A stretch of 64,000 nt of DNA from Pegethrix bostrychoides GSE-TBD4-15B (GCA_019359155.1 JAHHHV010000066.1:1-64000), one strand, 5' to 3'. Counted from the stretch's first letter, positions 23,196 through 32,785 are shown. Made by a program: numbers and translations. Notes: a model not told the origin generated them from the letters alone.

Positions 23196-24047
23196 ATGCA
23201 TAAGCTGCTGTCAGGTCGATTGACTGTCGAGCATCTCACGGTCGAAATTACCGGCTTGCCAGCATCTCTAGAGGGCACCAAAATCGCCCAGCTCTCCGAT
23301 CTCCATTTTGACGGGCTGCGGCTCTCGGCGGCAATGCTAGCTGAGGCAATTGAGCAGAGTAACGCTGCACAGGTCGATCTGGTCGCCTTGACAGGTGACT
23401 ATGTGACGGATGACCCCACGCCAATTCAGGCGCTTGCTCAGCAGCTCAAGCAACTCACGAGTCGCGCTGGAACCTATGCTGTGCTGGGCAATCACGATAT
23501 CTATCCAGCAGACGCTAGAGCCGTGGTAACAGCAGCACTCACAGAGGTTGGAATCCAGGTGCTCTGGAATCAGATTGCCTACCCGTTTGGTGCAGCGCTG
23601 CCCTTGGTGGGGCTGGCTGATTTCTGGTCGAAAGCGTTCAATCCGGGCGCAGTGCTCGATCAGATCGATCCAGGACTGCCGCGTTTAGTGCTGTCTCATA
23701 ATCCGGATACAGCCGCCCCGCTTCAGCAGTGGCGCGTGGATCTACAGCTGTCTGGCCATACGCATGGCGGCCAGATCGCACTGCCGGGACTAGGGTCGAT
23801 CCCGACGCTATATCAAGGCATTAGACGCTATGTGCCCAAAGCTATCCGCCCCTGGATTCCCTATATGCGAGAAGACTGCTACCGGGTCGTACAGCATTGG
23901 GAATGGGCGAAGGGGCTGCACCGCATCAACCAGAACCAGCTCTACGTCAATCGCGGTCTGGGCACCTATGCGCCGGGCCGGCTGTTCTGTCCGCCTGAGC
24001 TGACGCTGATTACCCTCGTAGCTCAGGCGGATTCTGGAACCGACTAG
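23196..24047 (+). CDS. YkuE-like metallophosphoesterase
   Basis: A 283-residue calcineurin-like phosphoesterase. The dinuclear metal motifs are all present: AQLSDLHFDG (about 31-40), LTGDYVTDD (about 66-74), LGNHDIY (about 98-104), LSHNPD (about 168) and LSGHTHGGQI (about 187-196). Members act on phosphodiesters or lipid headgroups near the membrane; substrate unknown here. No clear N-terminal membrane segment is seen, whereas many homologues have one. It is followed after six bases by the convergent stop of the Wzc-like gene. Confidence 0.87.
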   Translation: MHKLLSGRLTVEHLTVEITGLPASLEGTKIAQLSDLHFDGLRLSAAMLAEAIEQSNAAQVDLVALTGDYVTDDPTPIQALAQQLKQLTSRAGTYAVLGNHDIYPADARAVVTAALTEVGIQVLWNQIAYPFGAALPLVGLADFWSKAFNPGAVLDQIDPGLPRLVLSHNPDTAAPLQQWRVDLQLSGHTHGGQIALPGLGSIPTLYQGIRRYVPKAIRPWIPYMREDCYRVVQHWEWAKGLHRINQNQLYVNRGLGTYAPGRLFCPPELTLITLVAQADSGTD

Positions 24048-24053
24048 GCGGGG

Positions 24054-26384
24054 CTAGTTGGGTAGGGAGGCATCGCGCTGAGTTTGGCTATAGCGACTGT
24101 AGTTGCTGCTGCTGGGGCTGTTGTTTTCCCGCAGATAGTTCACCACAATGCTGATGCTAGGAACCCGCAGCCCCATTAGCTTGTTGAGGACTCGATCCAC
24201 AGCAGTGCGATTGGTTTTACCTGCCGCAATCACCATCAGCACTTCGTCCACCTGAGCGGTAATGAAGCTGGCATCCGTCAGACCAAACAGGTGTGGTGTG
24301 TCGTAAATCACCAGATCAAACATATTCTGGAATTTCTCCATGATCTGCTTCATTTGATCTGAGCCTAGCAGCCGAGCTGATCCCGGCGTGGAAGAGCCCG
24401 CAGGCAGCACAAACAGATTGTCAGCGAGAGGGGAACGTTGAATTAGCTCTTCGGGATTGGCGCTGCTGGTGAGCAAATCGCTCAAGCCCCTAGAGTTTCG
24501 CAGATCGAGCCGAGTGTGAATTTGTGGGAGCCGCAGGTTGGTATCGACGAGCAGAACGCGCTGCCCCGTGCCAGCTGCGGTCTGAGCTAGGTAGAGCGCG
24601 GCGGTGGTTTTACCATCTCCAGGCTCAGCCGAGCAGACCATTAGGGAGCGAATCGGCGGTACGGCTGAGCGAATGCTGGAATAGAGATCGCTGAAAGACT
24701 CGCGGAATGAGGCTGTCTCCAGGCGGCTATCTTCAATTTCGCCGGATGTGCCGAAGGCAGAAGGAAATTCCAGCGACTGCTTTGCCCCACGCGAGAACGG
24801 AATCACGCCCAACATCGGCAGCTTGATTTCTTCTTGAATATCTTCGACGGTGTAGAACACGTTCCGATAGCGCTCTAGCAGCAGCGCCAGCAGCGTGCCC
24901 AGCAATAGCCCCAGACCAACCCCGGCGATCATCAGATTGGACGCCTTGTTGGGCTCAGGCTGAGGGTTGCCGTCTGCATCACGTGGAATCACGGGTTCAG
25001 AGATTAACTCCCAGGGCGGACGGCTCTGAGCAGCTTCAACGCGCAGAGTTTCGCGCTGAGTTTGCAGGCGAGTCAGCGTCTGTGTGGCAATTTCCAGCTC
25101 GCGGGTCAGGTCTGCATATTGCCGCGCCACGACCGGAAACTGCTGGAGCCGCCCGTCAAAGCCTCTGCGATCCTGAGAGATTTTCTGGCTGCGGGTTTCC
25201 AAAACGCGAATTTGGTTGCCAGCCTCCACGAGCTGACCAATGAGCGCAATCCGCACCGAGTTTTGATAGGCCTGCACCTGCGGTCTGGCCGAACCGCTGG
25301 GCAAACTCTGGCCGATCACCTCTTGCGCCCGTCGGGTCAAAAGCTCCTGTGTATTCTCTCGCTTTTGGCTGAGGGATTGCAGCACTGGGCTGCCCTCATT
25401 GAACCGAGCTGACTCGGTGGCAATCTGGGTTTCGAGATCGACTAGGCTGGCTTGCAGGGTCTGATAAGTCGGATCTTCGCTCAGCGCAGAGGCCGCAATC
25501 GCCTCTTCAGGGCTGAGTTGAAGCTGCGCCCTCAGATTTTCATAGAGCGCTCGCTGCTCTTGGAGGGTGCGGTCGGCTTCAAGCTGCTGAGTGTTAATGT
25601 CGTTGACTGTACCTGAGAGCTGTCCGCCCTGAGCGGCTGGATCAAGCAGATCGTAGCGCTGCCGCAGATCCTGAATTTTGTCTTGAATCGTGTTGACCCG
25701 CTCCCGCGCTTCGGGAAGCTGTTCATCGATAAACCGAATCCCTTCGCTAAAGCGATCCTTGCGCTCCTGAATACTGTAGTCGAGGTAGTTTTTGGAGGTG
25801 ACTTGCAGAACTCGCTGCACTAGCGCCGGATTAGAGTCCTGGTAGGTGACTTTGATAATCCGGGTTGGGTCACTTGTATTCTCTGGCTGTAGACGCTCAA
25901 CGGTCAGACCTTGCTGTAGCTCTAGCGTGGTGAAGTCCGCAAAGGGGGGCTTTTCCTGTCCGCCTTCTGCGGGCGTGCGCTGCACTTCTTTGACGATTTT
26001 ATCAAGCCGTCCGGGGCTTGATAAAATCTGGATCTGAGTTGGGTAGTCGAGCGAGAAGACATCCCGATTGGGGATGGCATCCCCTGAACCGCGTGTTACG
26101 GTAATCGGATCGGTGGCGCGGTCAGCATTTGTCAGCGGTTCAACCAAGAGCTGAAAGTTACCCATGTAGACTGGCCGAATGTTTCTGGCTTGAAAAGCAG
26201 CAGCCAAACCCACGATTGTGGCAATTCCGGCAATGAGCAAAATCTGCCGCTGAATGGTTCGGCCCAACGCTTTCAGGTTAAGCCCGCGATTGGGAGTGCT
26301 ATCTAGCTCATCCATCTCAGATACAGCTGGGGCGGGTCGACTCCGCACAATTGGCGCTGCGGCCTGAGCTTGTTCAATCTCCAT
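24054..26384 (-). CDS. Wzc-like polysaccharide co-polymerase with BY-kinase domain
   Basis: A 776-residue inner-membrane protein combining a Wzz chain-length domain with a bacterial tyrosine kinase-type ATPase; it controls exopolysaccharide polymerisation and export. Membrane helix 1 is at about 50-66. The periplasmic part has a long coiled coil (about 200-450), and helix 2 is at about 483-503 (LMIAGVGLGLLLGTLLALLL). The cytoplasmic ATPase has Walker A EPGDGKTTAALYLAQ, Walker A' VLLVDTNLRLP and Walker B LVIYDTPHLFG. The C-terminal tail has few tyrosines (NYSRYSQ), fewer than classical Wzc. It is 149 bases downstream of the Wza-like gene on the same strand. Confidence 0.9.
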   Translation of the reverse strand: MEIEQAQAAAPIVRSRPAPAVSEMDELDSTPNRGLNLKALGRTIQRQILLIAGIATIVGLAAAFQARNIRPVYMGNFQLLVEPLTNADRATDPITVTRGSGDAIPNRDVFSLDYPTQIQILSSPGRLDKIVKEVQRTPAEGGQEKPPFADFTTLELQQGLTVERLQPENTSDPTRIIKVTYQDSNPALVQRVLQVTSKNYLDYSIQERKDRFSEGIRFIDEQLPEARERVNTIQDKIQDLRQRYDLLDPAAQGGQLSGTVNDINTQQLEADRTLQEQRALYENLRAQLQLSPEEAIAASALSEDPTYQTLQASLVDLETQIATESARFNEGSPVLQSLSQKRENTQELLTRRAQEVIGQSLPSGSARPQVQAYQNSVRIALIGQLVEAGNQIRVLETRSQKISQDRRGFDGRLQQFPVVARQYADLTRELEIATQTLTRLQTQRETLRVEAAQSRPPWELISEPVIPRDADGNPQPEPNKASNLMIAGVGLGLLLGTLLALLLERYRNVFYTVEDIQEEIKLPMLGVIPFSRGAKQSLEFPSAFGTSGEIEDSRLETASFRESFSDLYSSIRSAVPPIRSLMVCSAEPGDGKTTAALYLAQTAAGTGQRVLLVDTNLRLPQIHTRLDLRNSRGLSDLLTSSANPEELIQRSPLADNLFVLPAGSSTPGSARLLGSDQMKQIMEKFQNMFDLVIYDTPHLFGLTDASFITAQVDEVLMVIAAGKTNRTAVDRVLNKLMGLRVPSISIVVNYLRENNSPSSSNYSRYSQTQRDASLPN

Positions 26385-26533
26385 GTTGACCTCTGTGTAC
26401 TACTCGCTGTGAGGACTGAATCGACTACAGAATTTGAGCGCCGAAATGATACCTACACCTGCTCTCTCTACTCTCACCATATAGTATTCGGTAAGAGAGA
26501 CCCCTAATATCTTTCTCTGCTCTACGCGCAGGT

Positions 26534-27841
26534 TTACTCAAAGACGTTGAAGATATCGAGAACGCCAAGGAAAGTATCAAATACGCCGGTGATGGCCGTA
26601 ACCGGAGCCAGAGTGTCTTCGACACGCTCCCTCGTTGCTGTTCTGCCGTTGCGGCTGACGATAATCGTGTCGTAGTCTCGCAGCGCCGGATTGCTCGCAT
26701 CATTGATACTAGCCCCTAGATCCATAGAAACAGTGCGCCGAATCGCCGTGCCATTAGAGTTGAGCCGCACCAGATCCACCTCGCTGGTACGCGCCCTGGG
26801 ATTGAGGAAACCACCTGCGGCCATCAGCACTTGATTCATCGGAGTATTAGCTGGAACTTCGATCACTCCTGGTGCGGACACCTCGCCAATTACGTTGACC
26901 CGGATAGTGGTTGGCGAAAAATTGGCTCCGCCGATCACGAGTGCCTCGCTGTCGTTCAGCGCCGTGGCGGTTGGAATTACCAGCGTGTCTCGGTCGCGCA
27001 GCCGCACATCTTGCGCCAGTTCGCCAGTCCGAAGTAGCTCCCAGAGATTAATGTCAATCAGTTCGAGGGAACCATCCGCCAGTGGACGGCGCACCTGCAC
27101 TCGGCGGATATCAGCAAACTGCGTGATGCCGCCCGCTGCCTGTAGCGCTTTCGTCACGGTTGGCCATTGGTTGGCGACACCACCCGGAGCGCCCGCCCCT
27201 GTCACAAAAACCTGGTTATCGGTGGCCCCTTCTGGACTGATCACATAGACCCCTGGACGCTTCACCTCGCCAGCCAAGCTGATCCGCAGCGAGCGAGTAC
27301 TGACCACGCTCACCGTAATCAGCGGATTGCGGATAAACGCCGCGTAGGCTGCCTCAATTCGCTCTTCAGCTTGCCTGAGCGTTAGTCCCTGCACTGAGAC
27401 TGTGCCCGCCCAAGTGAGATTGACGTTGCCATCTAGCTGGACGACGTAGCGGCCTGTGTCAGCACCGCTCAGCTCTGGGACATCAAAGACATCAAGCTGA
27501 ATTTGGTCGCCAGCGCCCAGCGTATAGGCATCTTCTGGCGGAAACCCAGTGGTGGGGGGCGGAATAATCGTGCGGGTCGGCAGGGCAGGGGTGAGAATTA
27601 CGCCTCGGCGCGGGATGACGGGCGGTGGCTGCACCTGCTGCGCGGGCTGGGCATTGGGCGTGCCGGTTTGAGCTAGTTCGGGTTGAATCTCCGTCTGAGC
27701 CAGTTCAGAATTGGGCGAAGAGCCTTGTGCCGGATTGGCCAAACTAGCTGTCGGCAGGCTCAGGGCGGCAAATGTCATAACTGTCGTTAGCAGCAGGGGG
27801 CGATTGAATCGTGCTTCAACCCAGTTTACGCTTAAGCTCAT
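26534..27841 (-). CDS. Wza-like polysaccharide export protein (SLBB domains)
   Basis: A 435-residue periplasmic/outer-membrane export protein. A signal peptide is at about 12-36 (RPLLLTTVMTFAALSLPTASLA), then a Pro/Gln-rich linker. The poly_export domain is at about 105-190 (YTLGAGDQIQLDVFDVPELS; VQLDGNVNLTWAGTVSVQGL). Two SLBB modules follow (SLAGEVKRPGVYVISPEGA, near 210, and NVIGEVSAPGVIEVPANTP, near 310). The start at 27841 fits the signal peptide. No lipobox is visible, so it may not be a lipoprotein like Wza. With the Wzc-like gene it forms an export pair; the assembly genes for that polysaccharide are not adjacent. Confidence 0.9.
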   Translation of the reverse strand: MSLSVNWVEARFNRPLLLTTVMTFAALSLPTASLANPAQGSSPNSELAQTEIQPELAQTGTPNAQPAQQVQPPPVIPRRGVILTPALPTRTIIPPPTTGFPPEDAYTLGAGDQIQLDVFDVPELSGADTGRYVVQLDGNVNLTWAGTVSVQGLTLRQAEERIEAAYAAFIRNPLITVSVVSTRSLRISLAGEVKRPGVYVISPEGATDNQVFVTGAGAPGGVANQWPTVTKALQAAGGITQFADIRRVQVRRPLADGSLELIDINLWELLRTGELAQDVRLRDRDTLVIPTATALNDSEALVIGGANFSPTTIRVNVIGEVSAPGVIEVPANTPMNQVLMAAGGFLNPRARTSEVDLVRLNSNGTAIRRTVSMDLGASINDASNPALRDYDTIIVSRNGRTATRERVEDTLAPVTAITGVFDTFLGVLDIFNVFE

Positions 27842-28218
27842 CTTGGTTAACTGACAGTATTAAATGGGATTAGACGGCAGAAGAGGGCAAAATCTGCGTT
27901 AGCCTGAGTCTGAACAGCAGGCATTTCGTTGCTCTTCTGTTCTATAGCCTGACTCAGCTATCCGGAAAATTATCAAAAAGCAACAGGGCTGCAATTCAGT
28001 CAAGGGAATGAGGCTGAGAGTCAAGCTACCTTGAAAGCTGGACTAAATTTTGGTGCCAGCTCGGTTCAGGTCCAAATCTATCCCATCAAAACTATCATAA
28101 GTTTTTACCAAAACCGCGAGACAGACAGCCAATATCTGCGGGTTTTACAGAGGCGGGTTGATTTCTTTGCCAAAACTTCGCAAAACTCTTCGCCAAACTC
28201 GGCCATCCGGAATTGATC
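27842..28218. other. Divergent intergenic region, wza / recJ-like
   Basis: No gene is seen. CTGAGTC (27904-27910) and GACTCAG (27951-27957) form a seven-base inverted repeat with a long loop. The short plus-strand frame at 28031-28216 has no signature. Promoters for both genes should lie here. Confidence 0.4.
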
Positions 28219-30489
28219 ATGCAAGCGACCTCATGGCGGCCTGCTGCTGCTCCTATACCTGAAGCCTTTAGCGCTCTAGTCAGTCAATTTTGTCCCAGTG
28301 CGTCGCCCCATCTGGTGCCGCTTTTGTGGCAGCGCCAGATTCGGCAGCCGGAGCAGCTAGCTGGCTTTTTAGATGCCGTTCAGTATCAACCCACTGATCT
28401 CAATCACGCGCCAGATCACTTTGGCGCTGAGACTGGTAGAGCAGTGGCTCGCTTGGAGCAGGCTCAGGCAAACGCTGAGAAACTGCTGATTCTGGGTGAA
28501 GCTAGCGCTGCTGGAATTACGGCCACAGCCTTGCTCTGGGAAGGATTGAGCCAGATCTTTGCCGCAACGCAGCTCACCTATCAGGTGGCTCGCCGATTTG
28601 ATCTAGAAGCGCTGGCCGCAGCAGGCTGTTCGCTGGTGATTGGCTGTGGCCGCAGCGAGCTAGTTTCGCAGGCTGAAGCGGCGGGTCTAGAGCTAATTTT
28701 GCTGGATCAATCTTGGCCTACCGATCTGTCTAGTCTGTCTAGCTGCCCCAATGTAGCCCGGTTAAACTCACGCCTGTTACCCATCGAGCATCCGCTAGCA
28801 GGTCTGCCAACTGTAGCGGTGGCCTACAAACTGATGGAAGCCCTTGCCACAGCCCTGAATGCAGGTGACATGACCCACTTACTCGATCTCGTGGCGATTG
28901 GGCTGCTGGCTGGGCCGGTGCAGCTGACGGGCGAGAGTCGCTATCTGGCGCAGATCGGGGTTGCCAGCCTTCAGCGCCACCAAGATCTGGTTAATTCCCC
29001 GCGTCCCGGCTTGGCTCAGCTCTTGCAGCTCTGCCGAATGACGGGCGATCGGCCTAGCGATATTGCCATGGGTCTAGGGCCGCGCATTCAGGCGATTAGC
29101 CGCCTATGGGATGACCCAAATCGCTGCGTCGAGCTGTTGATCAGCCAAGATGCAGATCGCGCCGCTCAGCTCGCGCAGCAGACCGAGCTAGCCAACGCGC
29201 GGCGGCAAGTCTTGCAGCGACAGGTGGTGACTCAAGCCAAAGCCAAGCTCGCTCAGCTAGATCTGTCGACAACCCGCGTGATTCTGCTGAGCGATCCGCA
29301 GTGGCCAACCGAAATTCTGGGGCTGGCCGCAGGGCAATTGGCGCAAGACTATGGCCGTCCGGTAATTTTGTTGAGCGATGCAGAGGAACTAGCTTCCGGG
29401 TCAGCCAGAATCAGTGGTAGAGGTGAATCTGCTTGGCTCTCAGGCGATCTCTGTGCGCTCTTGCAGCCGCAGGCCAACTGGCTCAGCGAATTTTGGGGAG
29501 AGGGTGCGGCGGCTGAGCTGCGCTTGCCCAGCCAGAATATTGCGCCCTTTGCTGAGGCGATCAATCAGCAGGCGCGGGTCATAGGTTTAGAAGTGCAGCC
29601 TCTCACAGCCGATTTAGAAGTCACGGTAGCTGAACTGGGCAAAGCGCTGTTTCAGGAGCTGCGGCGGCTCGAACCCTACGGTATCGGCAATCCCACGCCG
29701 CTGCTGCTGATTCGTGGCGGCTGGTTGACGCAGGTCTGGCATCGCAAAATCCGCGATCTCAGCGGCCAAAAGCTGGACTATATCAAAACCGAGTTTGAGC
29801 TGTGGGATGAGACAGCAGAGCAGGGCTTTCCGGGCGTTTGGTGGGGACATTACAAAGACGAGCTGCCCGTCGGACGCTGCGATCTACTGGTGGAGCTGGA
29901 CTTCAATAGCTACGAAGATGCCAAACGCCGCCGCCGCTATGAGGTGCGACTGATTGCGGTGAGGCCAGCCGCAGATGGCAGTGGAGATGACAGCACCGAT
30001 TTGAACCTAGATTTGAATCTATTCGTGGAGCTGCTGGACTGGCGCGGTGAGGTTCTTGCTCCGGCAGAAGCTGACTGTTTGAAACTCACAGCCTGTCCCA
30101 AGAGTTGGCAGGAGGTTGAGGGTTGGGTAGAGCAGGCGCAGCAGCAGGGCCAAAAACTAGCGCTGGCCTATCAGATGCCTAGCTTGCCGTCGCCTGCAAC
30201 GGTCTGGCAGCAGCTAGTTGAACAGGCCCCTCTCTTGAACCAGGCTCAGCTTCAAGCCCAACTTCAAGCCCAGCTTGGACTCAGCCCACAAACGCTCAAA
30301 CTGGGACTGGCGGCGCTGAGAGAGCCGACCAGCCAGCAGTTCATTCAGGCGGTCGCGCAGGAGCAGTTTATGCAGCGATATTTCTGGCAGGTGTCACTGG
30401 CGACGCTGCAGGCCACATTGCGATCTAGACGGCAGACTGACAGCAGTTTGGCTGGAGTGCTTCAAAAAATTCGGAACAAAAACGGATAG
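28219..30489 (+). CDS. RecJ-like protein with degenerate catalytic motifs
   Basis: A 756-residue homologue of the single-strand-specific exonuclease RecJ (DHH/DHHA1 family). Collinear landmarks remain: IRQPEQLAGFLD, ITATALLWEGL, VAVAYKLMEAL, LDLVAIGLLAG, ISGRGESAW and the C-terminal LEPYGIGNPTPLLLIRGG with an OB-fold after it. The metal ligands are gone: motif I GDYDADG reads GEASAAG, DHH reads DQS, G-T-(I/V)-A-D reads GLLAGP, and the DHHA1 GGHxxAAG reads GEGAAAE. The frame is long and uninterrupted, so it is maintained, probably as a non-catalytic or binding protein, comparable to archaeal/eukaryotic Cdc45. The ATG at 28219 is preferred to the TTG two codons earlier. Function is inferred. 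Confidence 0.8.
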   Translation: MQATSWRPAAAPIPEAFSALVSQFCPSASPHLVPLLWQRQIRQPEQLAGFLDAVQYQPTDLNHAPDHFGAETGRAVARLEQAQANAEKLLILGEASAAGITATALLWEGLSQIFAATQLTYQVARRFDLEALAAAGCSLVIGCGRSELVSQAEAAGLELILLDQSWPTDLSSLSSCPNVARLNSRLLPIEHPLAGLPTVAVAYKLMEALATALNAGDMTHLLDLVAIGLLAGPVQLTGESRYLAQIGVASLQRHQDLVNSPRPGLAQLLQLCRMTGDRPSDIAMGLGPRIQAISRLWDDPNRCVELLISQDADRAAQLAQQTELANARRQVLQRQVVTQAKAKLAQLDLSTTRVILLSDPQWPTEILGLAAGQLAQDYGRPVILLSDAEELASGSARISGRGESAWLSGDLCALLQPQANWLSEFWGEGAAAELRLPSQNIAPFAEAINQQARVIGLEVQPLTADLEVTVAELGKALFQELRRLEPYGIGNPTPLLLIRGGWLTQVWHRKIRDLSGQKLDYIKTEFELWDETAEQGFPGVWWGHYKDELPVGRCDLLVELDFNSYEDAKRRRRYEVRLIAVRPAADGSGDDSTDLNLDLNLFVELLDWRGEVLAPAEADCLKLTACPKSWQEVEGWVEQAQQQGQKLALAYQMPSLPSPATVWQQLVEQAPLLNQAQLQAQLQAQLGLSPQTLKLGLAALREPTSQQFIQAVAQEQFMQRYFWQVSLATLQATLRSRRQTDSSLAGVLQKIRNKNG

Positions 30490-30854
30490 CGATAGGGACG
30501 GTCAGGATTACCCAACACCCTGACCACTGCAATAATCGGCATTACAAACGTCGCGATCCCTAGCAGCACCAGCAGCGGAATGCCAATTAGAAAAAAAATT
30601 AGCAGCGCGAAGATAATCGCATAAATGTAAGTATTGATATGAAAGTTGAGCGACTCGACTGCGTTAGCTTTAACCACCGGGTCGTTGGTGATCAGCAAGA
30701 TGACAATCGGCACCGCAATCGAGACAAACAGCGAGCTAAAAAAGATTGCCCCATGACTGAGAGCCGAGAGCAATTTACGCTGAGCGATACTGGGCTGATG
30801 ATCTTGCTGCATGGCTACTGATAGAAGGGTTTCATCCATCATAAGCGGTGACAT
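30462..30854 (-). CDS. DUF4870-type small membrane protein
   Basis: About 130 residues. Three membrane segments are visible: GAIFFSSLFVSIAVPIVILL, YIYAIIFALLIFFLIGIPLLVLLG in parts, and IATFVMPIIAVVRVLG. The motif VKANAVESLNFHIN and the end RPYRYPFLFRIF fit DUF4870 proteins, whose function is unknown. The start is uncertain: ATGs at 30854, 30842 and 30809 are possible and none has a good ribosome-binding site. The frame further upstream begins with TTG. The last 28 bases overlap the end of the convergent RecJ-like gene. Confidence 0.75.
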   Translation of the reverse strand: MSPLMMDETLLSVAMQQDHQPSIAQRKLLSALSHGAIFFSSLFVSIAVPIVILLITNDPVVKANAVESLNFHINTYIYAIIFALLIFFLIGIPLLVLLGIATFVMPIIAVVRVLGNPDRPYRYPFLFRIF

Positions 30855-30980
30855 ATCAACGTCAAAATCGATTGCAAAAGCAATGGGCTGTCTAGATCGG
30901 CTGGAGCGGGTTGTCAAAACCGCAGATTATATTGAGATTAGTAAAGATTAGTAAAGAGAAGTCAGGCCGGGAGGCTCCAA

Positions 30981-32423
30981 ATGGTTCAAGCAGCACCTCT
31001 AAATCAAGATCAGGATCAAGATCAGGCCCACGTTGATGGTCAGATTGGCAAACTTTTACGCCGCCAGCGTAATTACTTTGATCAAGGCACAACGCAGCCG
31101 ATCGAGTTTCGCTTGGCTCAGCTCAAGGCGCTGAAGCAGGCCATTCTGGATCACCAGCCCGAGATTTTGTCTGCTCTCAAGGCCGATTTGCACAAGCCAG
31201 AGCTAGAGGCATATCTCACCGAAATTGGCGTCACCAAAGAAATCAACTACGCGATCCAGCGTCTGCGTCACTGGGCGAAACCCAAATCCGTCTCGCTGCC
31301 GCTAGAGCAGCTGCCTGCCAAAGGCCGCATCTACGCTGAGCCGCTGGGCGTGGTTTTGATTATTGGCCCCTGGAACTACCCGTTTCAGCTGATGATTTCG
31401 CCGCTGATTGGCGCGATTGCTGCCGGAAACTGCGCGCTGCTGAAGCCCTCAGAGTTGGCTCCCCAGACCTCACGGGTGATTGCCCAGCTGATTCGAGCCA
31501 CCTTTGACCCGGCCTATATTGCCGTCGCAGAAGGCGGCTTAGAAGTGAGTCAGGCGCTACTGGCTGAAAAGTTTGACCATATTTTCTTCACGGGCGGCAC
31601 ACAGATTGGCCGCGTGGTGATGGCGGCGGCGGCTCAGCAGCTCACGCCCGTTACGCTGGAGCTGGGCGGTAAAAGCCCCTGCATTGTAGACAGCGACATC
31701 CAGCTTGAATACACGGCGCGGCGGATTGTCTGGGGCAAATTTTTGAATGCGGGGCAGACCTGTATTGCGCCGGACTATTTGCTGGTGAATCGCCAAATCA
31801 AGCCGGCGCTGCTGGCGGCCATGCAGCAGGCAATCCGCGAGTTTTATGGCGATGACCCGGCGCAAAGCCCCGACTATGCTCGCATCGTCAACGATCGGCA
31901 CTTTGGTCGCTTGAGTCAGCTTCTCCCCGGCAATTCAGCAGGCAATTCAGCAGGCAAGCTGATCGCTGGCGGTACGACCGATGCAGCTCAGCGCTACATG
32001 GCCCCGACGATTCTCGATCAGGTGACGCCGGAAGCTGCCGTGATGCAGGACGAGATTTTTGGCCCCATTCTGCCCGTGCTGGACTACGGCGATATCAGCG
32101 AGGCGATTGCATTGATCAAGTCCCGCCCCAAGCCGCTGGCGCTGTATTTATTCACCCGCAACGCCAAGCTGCAAGCGCGAGTGCTCAGCCAAACTTCGTC
32201 CGGTGGGGTTTGCATTAACGATACGATCATGCAGATTGCGGCTTCTAGCCTGCCGTTTGGCGGGGTGGGCGAGAGCGGCATGGGTCGCTATCACGGCAAG
32301 GCCAGCTTTGATACCTTTTCGCACTATAAGAGCGTCCTCGTGAAAAACTTCTGGCTGGACATTAAATGGCGCTACGCTCCCTATGCTGGCAAGCTAGAGC
32401 TATTCAAGAAAATTATTGGATAG
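30981..32423 (+). CDS. Aldehyde dehydrogenase (class 3 / fatty aldehyde type)
   Basis: A 480-residue NAD(P)-dependent aldehyde dehydrogenase that oxidises aldehydes to acids. It has GPWNYPFQL in the nucleotide-binding region, FFTGGTQIGRVVM, the general-base Glu in LELGGKSP, and the catalytic Cys in NAGQTCIAPDY (about residue 258). C-terminal markers EIFGPILPV and LPFGGVGESGMGRYHG are also present. The type with a hydrophobic C-terminus (WRYAPYAGKLELFKKIIG) resembles cyanobacterial long-chain aldehyde dehydrogenases. The N-terminus has a DQ repeat (6-bp units), and GNSAGNSAG near 315 is an exact 12-bp duplication. A glutaredoxin gene follows after 50 bases. Confidence 0.93.
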   Translation: MVQAAPLNQDQDQDQAHVDGQIGKLLRRQRNYFDQGTTQPIEFRLAQLKALKQAILDHQPEILSALKADLHKPELEAYLTEIGVTKEINYAIQRLRHWAKPKSVSLPLEQLPAKGRIYAEPLGVVLIIGPWNYPFQLMISPLIGAIAAGNCALLKPSELAPQTSRVIAQLIRATFDPAYIAVAEGGLEVSQALLAEKFDHIFFTGGTQIGRVVMAAAAQQLTPVTLELGGKSPCIVDSDIQLEYTARRIVWGKFLNAGQTCIAPDYLLVNRQIKPALLAAMQQAIREFYGDDPAQSPDYARIVNDRHFGRLSQLLPGNSAGNSAGKLIAGGTTDAAQRYMAPTILDQVTPEAAVMQDEIFGPILPVLDYGDISEAIALIKSRPKPLALYLFTRNAKLQARVLSQTSSGGVCINDTIMQIAASSLPFGGVGESGMGRYHGKASFDTFSHYKSVLVKNFWLDIKWRYAPYAGKLELFKKIIG

Positions 32424-32473
32424 ATTTGGACATAAATTTGCATATAAATCTGGCACAAATTTGGATCAAACCT

Positions 32474-32782
32474 ATGCTTAGCTTGATCAAGTCGCTGTTT
32501 AACCAGCCTGATACGAAAGCCAACGTCGAACTCTACAGCTGGCAAACCTGCCCCTACTGCATCCGGGCGAAGCTGCTGCTGCGTTGGAAAGGCGTAAAAT
32601 TCACCGAGTACAAAATTGACGGCGACGGAGCTGCCCGGATCAAAATGGCCGAACGCGCCAACGGTCGGCGCAGCGTCCCCCAAATCTTTATCAACGACCA
32701 GCATATTGGCGGCTGCGACGATCTGTATGCGCTCGACCGCCAAGGACAGCTCGATCCGCTGCTGGTGCAGGCAGAGAGCTAG
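32474..32782 (+). CDS. grxC: Glutaredoxin (CPYC)
   Basis: A 102-residue dithiol glutaredoxin with a short N-terminal extension (MLSLIKSLFNQPDTKA). It has CPYC at about residues 25-28, RSVPQIFINDQHIGGCDDLYAL and the usual fold length. The ATG at 32474 avoids overlap with the aldehyde dehydrogenase; the longer frame starting at 32366 encodes an unlikely extension. The C-terminal half is nearly the same as in the glutaredoxin at 47604-47864, so the two are close paralogues. It ends three bases before the tadA start, which implies co-transcription. Confidence 0.92.
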   Translation: MLSLIKSLFNQPDTKANVELYSWQTCPYCIRAKLLLRWKGVKFTEYKIDGDGAARIKMAERANGRRSVPQIFINDQHIGGCDDLYALDRQGQLDPLLVQAES

Positions 32783-32785
32783 CCG

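Noticed and set aside
28031-28216. 61-codon frame before the RecJ-like gene
   Set aside because: No ribosome-binding site and no conserved-looking segment; probably leader or promoter DNA.
28219-30489. RecJ-like gene as a pseudogene
   Set aside because: The frame is uninterrupted over 756 codons, with conserved structural segments and OB fold; loss is confined to catalytic motifs.
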